64,000 nt of DNA from UBA877 sp034436335 (GTDB taxonomy: Bacteria > Chloroflexota > Anaerolineae > Anaerolineales > Villigracilaceae): contig DAOTVO010000047.1 of NCBI GenBank assembly GCA_034436335.1, positions 1 through 64,000 on the forward strand. Direction: 5' to 3'. The translations under genes were made by a program, and so were the position numbers. Of the stretch, positions 51,321 through 59,177 are shown in pieces. Under the pieces are notes generated by a model, which did not search any database, was not told the DNA's origin, and saw only the letters and a list, made by a program, of their open reading frames with translations. Each line of letters starts with the position of its first letter. The first letter of the stretch is position 1.

Positions 51321-51339
51321 GACGCCCAAAGGGGGCGTC
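51321..51339 (-). terminator. Terminator-like hairpin 12 bases before mtnA
   Basis: On the minus strand, GACGCCC/GGGCGTC (51339-51333 with 51327-51321) is followed by TTTTCC. It would lie in the mtnA leader if transcription starts near a weak TTGCCA-16-TAAACT promoter just upstream. Possible attenuator or chance hairpin. Confidence 0.4.
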
Positions 51340-51381
51340 AGGCGGGGGTAGTTTATCATGTCGGGGGAAGATTGGCAAGCA

Positions 51382-51410
51382 TTGACAGCCCTTCCCTTCT
51401 CAATTATAAG
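51382..51410 (+). promoter_or_regulatory. Leaderless promoter of the lytic transglycosylase gene
   Basis: Perfect TTGACA (51382-51387), a 17-bp spacer and TATAAG (51405-51410), then only 7 bases to the ATG at 51418. It is the best -35 of the six leaderless candidates. Confidence 0.75.
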
Positions 51411-51417
51411 CACTTCC

Positions 51418-53829
51418 ATGACTCTCTCAAAATGGATTCGCATCTTGTGGATAGCAATACTGCTAGCCGGCTGTCTTCCGCCGCCGGTCGTTCTAACCGA
51501 AACCTCGACCCCCAGCGCCGAAATTCCGCTCCAGCCGACCGAAACCGCCGCCCCGACCCTCTCTCCAACCCCTTCGCCCACCCCCGAAGTCCGCGTGGCG
51601 AACGCCGAGCAGGCGCTCTTCAACGGCGATTACGCTCTGGCGCAAACCGAATTTCAAGCCGCGCTGGCCTCTTCCTCCGACCCGGCCATCCAGGCCGCCG
51701 CGCTATGGGGATTGGGACGCGCCAACCAGCAGGCCGGAAATTACGGGAAAGCGCTCGACAGCCTCAACCGGTTGATAGCCAACCACCCCGACTCGCTGCA
51801 CCGCGTTCAGGCGCACTTCCTGCGCGGCGAAATTCTGATGGAACTTCAGCGTTATGCTGAGGCTGTCGAGGCCTATTCCGCCTATCTCTTTTTGCGGCCG
51901 GGCGTGATTGACTTCTACGTCTTCGAGCGACGCGCCCGCGCCTATGCCGCCTTGGGCGATTACATTGACGCCATCGGCGATTATCAGGCGGCGTTGAGCA
52001 GCCCACATCTCGGAGACGATACATCCATTCAAATCGAAATTGCGCGCCTATACGAAACGGCCGGAGACACAACAACGGCTCTGGGTATGTACGACGCCAT
52101 CGCCGCCGCGACTTCCAACGATTACGTCAAAGCGCAAATGGACCTGTTGGCCGGTCAACTGCACATGCGCCTCGGCCAGAACGAGGAAGCCTACGCCCGC
52201 TACCAGCACGCCGTGGACAACTACCCGCTCGCCTACGACTCCTACACCGCGCTGGTGGAACTGGTCGGCGCGGGCATCCCTGTCAACGAATTGAACCGCG
52301 GTCTGGTGGATTATTTCGCCGGTCAATACGGATACGCCTACGAAGCCTTCAGGCGTTATCTAGCGGCCAATCCCGACAACGACGGCACGGCCTATTACTA
52401 CCAGGCCCTGACCCTGCGCGAGATGGGGCAGTACCAGCAGGCCGTAGATACTTTTACTTTCTTCATCAAAAACTATCCCCAGAACCGCTACTGGGATGCC
52501 GCCTGGGACGAAAAAACATACATTCTTTGGGCCTACCTGGGACAGTACCAGGCCGCGGCGCAAACTCTGCTTGAATACACGCAACTCAAAACCGACCCTG
52601 CTCTTGCGCCGCAGGCCCTGCTGAACGCCGGGCGCATCTACGAACGCGCCGGTTTGCTCGACCAGGCCGTGACGACCTGGGAATCCATCGCCAACACCTA
52701 TCCCGGCAGTGAACTGGTTCCCCAGGCACTCTTCTGGGCGGGCATTGTCCGCTACCGCGCCGGGCGCTACGAGGAAGCCTTGCTCTTCTTTCAGCGCAGT
52801 AACCTCTTTTCGTTGAAGCCTGAAGACCAGGCGCGCGCCATGTTCTGGAGCGGCAAAGCCCAGCAAATGCTCGGCGACAATGAATCGGCGCGTCTCTTAT
52901 TCCAGCAGGCGGCCTCCATTGACCCAACCGATTTCTACAGTTTGCGCGCCCAGGATATGCTCTTTGGACGCGCCATCTTCGACCCGCCGCCGTCCTATGC
53001 GCTGGTGGTCAACCCCTCCGCCGAACGCGCCAAGGCCGACGCCTGGGTGCGCCTGACCTTCAGCCTGCCCTCCGAAACCGACCTTTCCGGCCTTGGTTGG
53101 CTGGCTTCCGAACCGCGCTGGATACGCGGCCGCGAACTGTGGGAACTCGGTCTGCTCGACAAGGCACGGCTGGAATTCGAGTCGCTGCGCGAAGCCGTCA
53201 GCGGGAGCGCTGAAGATTCTTATCGCCTGGGCAACGCCCTGCTCGAACTGGGCGCGTACCGCCCGGCCATCTTCGCCTTGCGCCAGGTACTGACTCTGGC
53301 CGGGATGACCAGCCAAGCCGATACTCTCGGCGCGCCGCGCTACTTCAACCTTGTCCGCTACGGGATGTATTACGCCGACCTTGTCGTGCCTGCTGCGCAA
53401 GCCAACGGTCTTCATCCCCTATTTCTGTTTGCCGTGATGCGCCAGGAAAGTTTGTTCGAGGGATTCGTCCGCTCCGGGGCGGGGGCGCGCGGGCTGATGC
53501 AAATCATGCCCTCCACCGGTCAGGAAATTGCATCGGCGTACGGCTGGCCGCCGAATTACACCGCCGACGACCTCTACCGGCCCATCGTCAGCGTCCGTTT
53601 CGGGGCTTACTACCTGATGAACAAGCGCGTTTATTTCAATAACGAACTCTACACCGCCCTGGCCGCCTACAACGCCGGGCCGGGCAACGCCGAAATCTGG
53701 CGCAGTCTCTCCGGCTCCGACCCCGACCTGTTCATTGAGACGATTCGCTTTGCCGAGACGCGCAACTATATTCGCAGTATCTACGAAATCTACTGGATGT
53801 ACCGCTATCTGTACGAGACGCTCCCCTAA
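51418..53829 (+). CDS. TPR-containing lytic transglycosylase lipoprotein (Slt-like)
   Basis: 803 aa from the ATG at 51418, decided by the promoter; an open upstream stretch is non-coding. Lipoprotein signal WIRILWIAILLAGC anchors it outside. A Pro/Thr-rich linker is followed by about 600 residues of TPR-like helical repeats (e.g. ALFNGDYALAQTEFQAAL). At the C-terminus (about 670-790) is an SLT domain: VMRQESLFEG with catalytic Glu, GLMQIMPSTGQEIA and AAYNAGPGN. It cleaves peptidoglycan glycan strands to 1,6-anhydro ends. This architecture is like soluble lytic transglycosylase Slt70 but membrane-anchored. A bidirectional terminator follows. Confidence 0.92.
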   Translation: MTLSKWIRILWIAILLAGCLPPPVVLTETSTPSAEIPLQPTETAAPTLSPTPSPTPEVRVANAEQALFNGDYALAQTEFQAALASSSDPAIQAAALWGLGRANQQAGNYGKALDSLNRLIANHPDSLHRVQAHFLRGEILMELQRYAEAVEAYSAYLFLRPGVIDFYVFERRARAYAALGDYIDAIGDYQAALSSPHLGDDTSIQIEIARLYETAGDTTTALGMYDAIAAATSNDYVKAQMDLLAGQLHMRLGQNEEAYARYQHAVDNYPLAYDSYTALVELVGAGIPVNELNRGLVDYFAGQYGYAYEAFRRYLAANPDNDGTAYYYQALTLREMGQYQQAVDTFTFFIKNYPQNRYWDAAWDEKTYILWAYLGQYQAAAQTLLEYTQLKTDPALAPQALLNAGRIYERAGLLDQAVTTWESIANTYPGSELVPQALFWAGIVRYRAGRYEEALLFFQRSNLFSLKPEDQARAMFWSGKAQQMLGDNESARLLFQQAASIDPTDFYSLRAQDMLFGRAIFDPPPSYALVVNPSAERAKADAWVRLTFSLPSETDLSGLGWLASEPRWIRGRELWELGLLDKARLEFESLREAVSGSAEDSYRLGNALLELGAYRPAIFALRQVLTLAGMTSQADTLGAPRYFNLVRYGMYYADLVVPAAQANGLHPLFLFAVMRQESLFEGFVRSGAGARGLMQIMPSTGQEIASAYGWPPNYTADDLYRPIVSVRFGAYYLMNKRVYFNNELYTALAAYNAGPGNAEIWRSLSGSDPDLFIETIRFAETRNYIRSIYEIYWMYRYLYETLP

Positions 53830-53835
53830 ACAGAC

Positions 53836-53864
53836 AAAAAATCCGGCGTTTGCCGGATTTTTTT
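53836..53864. terminator. Bidirectional intrinsic terminator
   Basis: Stem ATCCGGC (53841-53847) / GCCGGAT (53852-53858) flanked by AAAAA before and TTTTTTT after. It serves both the transglycosylase gene and the convergent DUF167 gene. Confidence 0.9.
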
Positions 53865-53869
53865 GAAGT

Positions 53870-54193
53870 TCAGCCAATATGCTCCACAATTTTCTTGTGG
53901 ACGGCAGCCACATCCATATCCACCACTGAAATCAGTTTATCGCGGCCGGTCGCGCCGGCCACAATTTCAAGCCGCGAGACCGGGACATCGAGGACATCGG
54001 CCAGGAACTTGAGCAGAACCTGATTGGCCTTGTCCTCCACCGGCGGGGCGGTGATATGCACCTTAACCGTCCCATCGCTCAGCACCTCGACAATCTCGTT
54101 CTTGCTGGCGCGCGGGGTGACGCGCACCGCCAGCGCCGCGCCGTGCTTGCCATCGTGAAGACGAAAGGAACGTTTGCTCATCGTTTTCCTCAC
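53870..54193 (-). CDS. DUF167 (YggU) family protein
   Basis: 107 aa (103 if ATG 54181 is used). AALAVRVTPRASKNEIVEV, VHITAPPVEDKANQVLLKFL and ADVLDVPVSRLEIVAGATGR are the DUF167/YggU signature. Function is unknown; the fold is small alpha/beta. It is often clustered with yggS and yggT, as here, and its start overlaps the yggT stop by 4 bp. It is the last gene of the cluster before a terminator. Confidence 0.92.
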   Translation of the reverse strand: MRKTMSKRSFRLHDGKHGAALAVRVTPRASKNEIVEVLSDGTVKVHITAPPVEDKANQVLLKFLADVLDVPVSRLEIVAGATGRDKLISVVDMDVAAVHKKIVEHIG

Positions 54194-54453
54194 AAAGAAA
54201 CCACCAGAATTTTGAGAAGATACGCCGCCAACTGAATCAGGATTATCAGCACCAGGGGAGTAAAGTCCAGCATGCCGAGCGGCGGGATGAAACGGCGCAA
54301 AGGCGCCAGCATAGGATCAACGATGCGGTCTAAAGCACTGCGTACGGAATGATACGGACTGAGAAAATAACCCAAGATAACGTCCACAATCACAATCAGG
54401 ACGAGGATGTCTGCAAGGGTGCCAATGAGAGAGACTAAAAGCGAAGTAATCAT
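54190..54453 (-). CDS. yggT: YggT family membrane protein
   Basis: 87-aa protein with two membrane segments (LIGTLADILVLIVIVDVIL and LVLIILIQLAAYLLKIL) and the loop SALDRIVDPMLAPLRRFIPP typical of YggT. Roles proposed for the family include osmotic-stress or division-related functions, but it is not settled. Start overlaps the yggS stop by 4 bp (ATGA) and its own stop overlaps the DUF167 start, so the three are translationally coupled. Confidence 0.9.
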   Translation of the reverse strand: MITSLLVSLIGTLADILVLIVIVDVILGYFLSPYHSVRSALDRIVDPMLAPLRRFIPPLGMLDFTPLVLIILIQLAAYLLKILVVSL

Positions 54454-55187
54454 ACCTTCTCCTGACGCGGCGGGCGCGGTCCCAAAATAGCCTGCCCAAC
54501 GCGCACAAAAGTCGCTCCTTCCTCAACAGCGGCGATAAAATCGGCACTCGTACCCATCGAGAGTTCGCGCCACTCGAATTGCGGCAGGCGGCCGGTCAGG
54601 TATTCTTGCAAACGGCGCATACGGCGAAAGTAGGGCCGCGTCTGTTCCGGGTCTTCGAAATAGGGCGGCATGGTCATCAATCCCTGGACGCGCAGATGTG
54701 GGTACTGCTCCAACTCAGCCAGGGTCGCCGCCAAATCTGGCCAGGTATTTTCGTTCCAGGCCGGGAAGCCGAACTTGCTCTCTTCACCGCTGACATTGAC
54801 CTCGAGCAGAACCGTCAGGGTGCGTCCGGCCTCGGCGCAGAAACGGTCGAGACGGGCAGCCAGTTTCAAACTGTCGAGCGAATGGAGTCTGTCAAAGTGC
54901 GCCGCCACCAGATTTGCCTTGCGGCTCTGCACGTGGCCTATCATGTGCCATTCTACCGCAAATTGACGCAAGGCGGCAATCTTTTCGACAGCCTCCTCGG
55001 CGTAATTCTCCCCCAGAAGCGTGACGCCTGCTTCAATGGCCGCCCGGACAACCTCCAGGGGCTGGGACTTGGTCACCACCACCAGCCGCGCCGGTTCATG
55101 ACGCGACCGGCGGGCGGCCTCCGCAATCTGGTCGAGCACGCGCTGATAGCGCTCACGAATGGGAAGAATCAGTGTTTCGTCCATCAT
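54450..55187 (-). CDS. yggS: Pyridoxal phosphate homeostasis protein (YggS/PLPBP)
   Basis: 245-aa TIM-barrel, alanine-racemase-like PLP-binding protein without known enzyme activity that keeps PLP and amino-acid pools in balance. PARLVVVTKSQPLEVVRAAI contains the PLP Lys, followed by LLGENYAEEAVEKI, WHMIGHVQSRKAN and a C-terminal LSMGTSADFIAAVEEGATFV for phosphate binding. ATG at 55187 or the next codon 55184 are equally good. A REP array begins within a few bases upstream of the start and separates it from pgeF, its usual neighbour. Its ribosome binding site must lie in that repeat or be absent. Confidence 0.94.
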   Translation of the reverse strand: MMDETLILPIRERYQRVLDQIAEAARRSRHEPARLVVVTKSQPLEVVRAAIEAGVTLLGENYAEEAVEKIAALRQFAVEWHMIGHVQSRKANLVAAHFDRLHSLDSLKLAARLDRFCAEAGRTLTVLLEVNVSGEESKFGFPAWNENTWPDLAATLAELEQYPHLRVQGLMTMPPYFEDPEQTRPYFRRMRRLQEYLTGRLPQFEWRELSMGTSADFIAAVEEGATFVRVGQAILGPRPPRQEKV

Positions 55188-55189
55188 TT

Positions 55190-55797
55190 ATCCTACAAGA
55201 ATCTCTTCGTCGTCAAATCGTAGGGCGGGTTTCTTACCCGCTGCTCCGGGCGGCTATGGAAAGCCGATCTACAAGAATCTCTTGTCGTCAAATCGCGGGC
55301 CGGGTTTCTCACCCGCTGCTCTGGGCGGCTATGGAAAGCCGATCTACAAGAATCTCTTGTCGTCAAATCGCGGGCCGGGTTTCTTACCCGCCGCTCCGGG
55401 CGGCTATGAAAAGCCGCCCTACAAGAATCTCTTCGCAGTCAAATCGTAGGGCGGGTTTCTTACCCGCCGCTTTGGGCGGCTATGGAAAGCCGATCTACAA
55501 GAATCTCTTCATCGCCAAATCGTAGGGCGGGTTTCTGACCCGCTGCTTTGGGCGGCTACGGAAAGCCGCCCTACAAAAATTTCTTCATCGCCAAATCGTA
55601 GGGCGGGTTTCTTACCCGCTGCTCTGGGCGGCTACGGAAAGCCGCCCTACAAAAATCTCTTCATCGCCAAAGCGCAGGGCGGGTTTCTTACCCGCCGCTT
55701 TGGCGGCTATGGAAAGCTGCCCTACAAGAATCTCTTCGTCGTCAAATCGTAGGGCGGGTTTCTTACCCTCCGCTTTGGGCGGCTATGGAAAGCCGAT
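55190..55797. repeat. REP array, eight units of 75-76 bp (left of the RAYT gene)
   Basis: Eight tandem units. The T of the conserved GGGT in each falls at 55230, 55305, 55380, 55456, 55532, 55608, 55684 and 55759. Each unit holds a hairpin GCGGGTttcttACCCGC and a second one GGGCGGCtacggaaaGCCGCCC. In the best copies the pair is bounded by GTAGGGCGG and CCGCCCTAC. GTAG just 5' of a hairpin is the hallmark of REP sequences handled by RAYT proteins. Variants replace GTAG by GCGG or end GATCTAC. The 610-bp stretch has no gene; translated repeats are not real proteins. Confidence 0.92.
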
Positions 55798-56319
55798 CTA
55801 CTCAAAATTCATATCCACAATATTTTGCGGTTCTCCCTGGCGGCCCCACGCCGGTTCATAGCAATTCAAATCGAACCAATGTTTGTATGTCGAATGCGGC
55901 CACTCATCTGGATATTGAACATAACCGTGTTTGACCGGATTCCAATGAATGTAATCGAAATGTCTTTCAAGGTCTCGTTCATCTCGAATCAGATGATCCC
56001 AGAATCGCGCTTGCCAAAGACTAAAAGAATCGCTGATACCATGAGCCGCTTTATAGTTGAAAGTGAAATTCCGTTTGATGCTGTGCAGAATAACAGAGAA
56101 ATTACCGCTTGCATTATCGGCTCGCATGAGCCAGTGAAAGTGGTCCGGCAAGACTACGTAAGCCAGCAAACGAAAAGGATGGATACGCTGAACGCGTCTC
56201 AAAGTTTCAAAAAACAACGAGACATCGTTTTCAGCGCGCAGGTATGGGATGCGGTCTTTGGTGACACTAGTTATAAAGACAATTGCACCAGGAACATAAT
56301 AACGATTCACATTGTGCAT
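55798..56319 (-). CDS. REP-associated tyrosine transposase (RAYT, TnpA-REP)
   Basis: 173-aa Y1 HUH endonuclease of the IS200/IS605-derived RAYT family, which cuts single-stranded REP hairpins. The HUH motif is LPDHFHWLM (His60, His62) and the catalytic Tyr123 is in HFDYIHWNPVKHGYV; both are intact. NRYYVPGAIVFITSVTKDR and LWQARFWDHLIRDERDLERH are typical family segments. The gene lies inside the REP array, in the same direction as the flanking pgeF and yggS. Its TAG stop is supplied by the CTAC of an adjoining REP hairpin (GATCTAC). Unlike true insertion sequences it has no partner gene, and RAYTs are usually single-copy, vertically kept genes. Confidence 0.93.
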   Translation of the reverse strand: MHNVNRYYVPGAIVFITSVTKDRIPYLRAENDVSLFFETLRRVQRIHPFRLLAYVVLPDHFHWLMRADNASGNFSVILHSIKRNFTFNYKAAHGISDSFSLWQARFWDHLIRDERDLERHFDYIHWNPVKHGYVQYPDEWPHSTYKHWFDLNCYEPAWGRQGEPQNIVDMNFE

Positions 56320-56329
56320 AGAGTCTGTT

Positions 56330-56637
56330 CTCCGCTTTGGGCGGCTACGGAAAGCCGCCCTACAAAAATCTCTTCATCGCCAAATCGCAGGGCGGGTTTC
56401 TTACCCGCTGCTCCAGGCGGCTATGGAAAGCCGATCTACAAGAATCTCTTGTCGTCAAATCGCGGGCCGGGTTTCTTCCCCGCTGCTCCAGGCGGCTATG
56501 GAAAGCCGATATACAAGAATCTCTTGTCGGCAAATCGCGGGCCGGGTTTCTTACCCGCTGCTCTGGGCGGCTATGGAAAGCCGCCCTACAAGAATCTCTT
56601 CGCCGTCAAATCGTAGGGCGGGTTTCTTACTACATTC
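56330..56637. repeat. REP array, four units (right of the RAYT gene)
   Basis: Continues the left array at the same spacing (GGGT positions 56397, 56472, 56547, 56623). It starts with CTCCGCTTTGGGCGGCTA, a sequence also found at 55768 on the other side of the RAYT gene. The last unit stops abruptly after GGGTTTCTTAC, 10 bp before the pgeF stop codon. The 327-bp gap contains nothing else. Confidence 0.9.
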
Positions 56638-56646
56638 TCAACAAAC

Positions 56647-57426
56647 TCACGGCAAAGCAATCACTGCGCCAAAGCGGCCGGTGTGGCCCTTCTCGGCGCG
56701 GTGCGAGTACCAGTCGTCCACGTGGCAAGCGGTGCAAAGACCGGCGACTTCGATATGCCTGACACCGGCCTTTTCCAAAAGCAGACGGTTAGCCGCCCAC
56801 AGGTCGAAGTGCGTCCGTCCATCCCACGCGAGAAGCAGGCCGGAGGCGTCGCTCCCAAAGGCAGTTTGCACGGCGTGAATCACGTCCGCGCGGACCTCGT
56901 AATGGTCGGGGCCGATGGAGGGGCCGATGGCCGCCAGCACATCTGCTGGGCGCGAGCCAAAGGCAGATTGCATCGCCTGAATCGCCGCCCGCGCCGCGCC
57001 GCGCACCGTCCCCAGCCAGCCGGCATGGACGATGCCTGCCACGCCGCGTACGGGGTCGTAGAGCAGGATGGGGACGCAATCGGCAAAGCGCATCAGCAGG
57101 GTCAGGCCGGGCCGCGCGGTCAGGATAACGTCGGCTTGGACGTGCGGCGCGCCGGCCGGACGGGGGGAATCGGCCACCACCACCTCGGCGCTATGCACCT
57201 GCCAGACGTCATAGACCGAGTTCAGGTCGCGGCCGAGGGCGGCCAGGGCGCGGCGGCGGTTTTCGGCGACGCGCGGTTTGTCATCCCCCACCGTGCCGCC
57301 CAGGTTGAGCGATTCCCACGGCGCAGGGCTGACGCCGCCGCGGCGGGTAAAGACCGCATGCGGCAGGCGGCCGTCAAAAAGGTCAAATTGCCAGTAACGC
57401 AGGCCGCCGGTTTCTCGAAAAGGCAT
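56647..57426 (-). CDS. pgeF: Multicopper-oxidase-fold purine nucleoside phosphorylase (YfiH/PgeF, laccase-domain)
   Basis: 259-aa protein of the DUF152/YfiH family, now known to act on purine nucleosides and to edit peptidoglycan precursors. Conserved metal-site segments are VYDVWQVHSAEV, MRFADCVPILLYDP, AGIVHAGWLGTVRG and LCTACHVDDWYSHR with the expected His and Cys residues. It starts 4 bp after the Grx-DUF2085 stop, with AAAGGATGAG upstream. In many bacteria pgeF is directly followed by yggS; here a 1.4-kb REP-RAYT array separates them. Confidence 0.93.
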   Translation of the reverse strand: MPFRETGGLRYWQFDLFDGRLPHAVFTRRGGVSPAPWESLNLGGTVGDDKPRVAENRRRALAALGRDLNSVYDVWQVHSAEVVVADSPRPAGAPHVQADVILTARPGLTLLMRFADCVPILLYDPVRGVAGIVHAGWLGTVRGAARAAIQAMQSAFGSRPADVLAAIGPSIGPDHYEVRADVIHAVQTAFGSDASGLLLAWDGRTHFDLWAANRLLLEKAGVRHIEVAGLCTACHVDDWYSHRAEKGHTGRFGAVIALP

Positions 57427-57430
57427 GCTC

Positions 57431-58426
57431 TCATCCTTTCAAAACGGCAAATTTCTTGGTGAGGATGCGCCGTGATTCGGCCATCGTCTCTTCGATGAGC
57501 GGGATAGTGAACCAGGCCGTCGTCCAGCCGAAGAGGAAGCCGGTAATCGTGCGCAGGAGGGGGGTACTCTCGCGGTAGGGCAGAATGGAATGGATGAAAC
57601 TGCCCGGAATCTGGCTGAACATCTGCGAGAAGCCGTCCAGTCCCACCGGGCCGAGACCGATGAGCAGCCACCACATCCAGTGCAATTTGGGAATGCGCCG
57701 CCCCGAGAGGGCGTAGATGACCCCAAAGAGGAACATCGCTCCCCAAATGGCCTCGTCGCGCTGGCAGAGGGCGACTTTGTAGCCCATCCATTCATTGCCC
57801 TCGAAGAGACGCGCCTGCCAGCGGCCGGGGTCGTTCTCGTCGGTGATGCCGGTGGCTTCTTCGAAGGTAATGTAGCCGTCCATCTTCGCCGCGGCGTGCG
57901 GATAGAAAGGCTGGGCGCCGAAGAGAAACCACGAACGGAACGACCACTGATGACACAGCGGGCGGTACATCAGGTAGATGACCTCCGCCGGTTTATCCCA
58001 TCCGGCCTTTTTGAAGACCGGGCCGAGAAAAGGCAGGCCAAAATAGAGCAGGAGGAAGAGATTGAGCACCAGCAGGTAATGTTTGGAAATCCACCAGGAA
58101 ACGCGGTCGGAACGGCTAATCTGCTGGGAACGGGCCAGACTGGCGCGATAGGCTTTGTCGTTGATGCGTTCCAGTTGCGCCAGACGGTCGGCAGCCGCGC
58201 CCAGGGTCATTTGCAATTCGGCGCGGCTGAACGGCGCTTTCAGCCGAAAGGGACCGGCCTCGACGACCGGGATTTCGAGGGCGAAAGCCTCGCGCAGACC
58301 GGCGTCGCTGTCGATATCCACCACGGTCAGTTTGTGCGGGATGGTCTCCTGCAAGGCGTTCAGGTCGGCTTCGGCCTGTTCGCACAAGTGACAGCCGGGA
58401 CGGGAGTACAAAATCACATTCAGCAT
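57431..58426 (-). CDS. Glutaredoxin-like domain fused to a DUF2085 membrane domain
   Basis: 331 aa from the ATG at 58426, so that the protein opens MLNVILYSRPGCHLCEQAEA. Residues 1-80 are a glutaredoxin/thioredoxin-fold domain (DUF836 type) with redox pair C12-C15, including VVDIDSDAGLREAFALEIPV. The rest is an integral membrane DUF2085 domain: MYRPLCHQWSFRSWFLFGAQ, then helices with HWMWWLLIGLGPVGLDGFSQ. The first half would face the cytoplasm. The adjacent CcdA gene (25 bp upstream) supports a thiol-redox role, possibly moving electrons to the membrane Cys/His loop; this is inference. A DUF2085 protein without the extra domain is at 15154-15981. Confidence 0.8.
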   Translation of the reverse strand: MLNVILYSRPGCHLCEQAEADLNALQETIPHKLTVVDIDSDAGLREAFALEIPVVEAGPFRLKAPFSRAELQMTLGAAADRLAQLERINDKAYRASLARSQQISRSDRVSWWISKHYLLVLNLFLLLYFGLPFLGPVFKKAGWDKPAEVIYLMYRPLCHQWSFRSWFLFGAQPFYPHAAAKMDGYITFEEATGITDENDPGRWQARLFEGNEWMGYKVALCQRDEAIWGAMFLFGVIYALSGRRIPKLHWMWWLLIGLGPVGLDGFSQMFSQIPGSFIHSILPYRESTPLLRTITGFLFGWTTAWFTIPLIEETMAESRRILTKKFAVLKG

Positions 58427-58451
58427 GGATGCAACCTGTCTGCAAGCAGAC

Positions 58452-59168
58452 TCACAAGCCGAAATCCACCACCGGCAGGAAATTCGCCAGCAAACTGAAG
58501 ACGCCAAACATGAGCATAAGTCCCACGATGACGAGGAGCACCCCCATGACAATCTCGGCGATGCGCATGACTTTGTTGTACTTGCGCAGGATGACGGTCA
58601 CCCAGCCGATACCCAGCGCCGCCAGCAGGAAGGGAATAGCCAGGCCAGCCGAATAGGCCAGGCCGAGCAGCGTTCCCTGCAGGAGGCTGCCGCTGTTGAC
58701 GGAAAAGGTCAAAATAGCGCCCAGCACCGGCCCCACGCAGGGCGACCAGCCCGCCGAGAAGAAAATCCCCATCAGGAAAGAGGAAAACAAGCCCACTCCC
58801 TGAACTTGCTGGTGAATGCGGACATCATATTCCAGGAAGGGGATGCGGAAAACGCCTATCATGTGCAGGCCAAAAATGGCAACGATGACGCCGCCAATAC
58901 GAGCCAGCCAGACGCGCAAATCGTAGAGAACCACTCCCAGCGCCGAGGCAACGATATTGAAGACGATGAAAACGAAACTGAAGCCCAGGACGAACATCAG
59001 GCCGTGCAAAAAGGTCAACCAGCGGTTGCGGCTGGCCGACTCGCTGCCGACGGCGCGTCCGCCCAGGTAGCCGATGTAGGCGGGGACAAGCGACAGGACG
59101 CAAGGGGAGAGAAAAGATGCCAGGCCGGCGACAAAAGCCAACCCTACAGTAATGTTGAGAAAGTCCAT
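58452..59168 (-). CDS. ccdA: CcdA-like thiol:disulfide electron transporter
   Basis: 238-aa membrane protein with six hydrophobic segments and the paired cysteine motifs FLSPCVLSLVPAYIGYLGG and WSPCVGPVLGAIL of CcdA/DsbD-beta. It carries reducing equivalents from cytoplasmic thioredoxin to the outside, for cytochrome c maturation or other thiol proteins. GAGGTAG precedes the ATG. It lies 9 bp after the L,D-transpeptidase stop and 25 bp before the Grx-DUF2085 fusion. No cytochrome c biogenesis genes are nearby. Confidence 0.93.
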   Translation of the reverse strand: MDFLNITVGLAFVAGLASFLSPCVLSLVPAYIGYLGGRAVGSESASRNRWLTFLHGLMFVLGFSFVFIVFNIVASALGVVLYDLRVWLARIGGVIVAIFGLHMIGVFRIPFLEYDVRIHQQVQGVGLFSSFLMGIFFSAGWSPCVGPVLGAILTFSVNSGSLLQGTLLGLAYSAGLAIPFLLAALGIGWVTVILRKYNKVMRIAEIVMGVLLVIVGLMLMFGVFSLLANFLPVVDFGL

Positions 59169-59177
59169 TTTCTACCT

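Noticed and set aside
51309..51623. N-terminal extension of mtnA
   Set aside because: MRTVFWENDSLHLIDQ at 51308 is the family's normal start and the upstream frame overlaps the promoter and start of the divergent transglycosylase gene.
55190..56637. Resemblance to a CRISPR array (regular spacing, palindromic repeats)
   Set aside because: There are no unique spacers; the whole 75-76-bp unit repeats, no cas genes are near, and the RAYT gene and GTAG motifs explain the structure.
55159..56760. Overlapping plus-strand open frames with repeated peptides such as GPGFLPAAPGGYGKP
   Set aside because: They are translations of the REP array; the peptide repeat follows the 75-76-bp DNA unit and no start signals or families support them.
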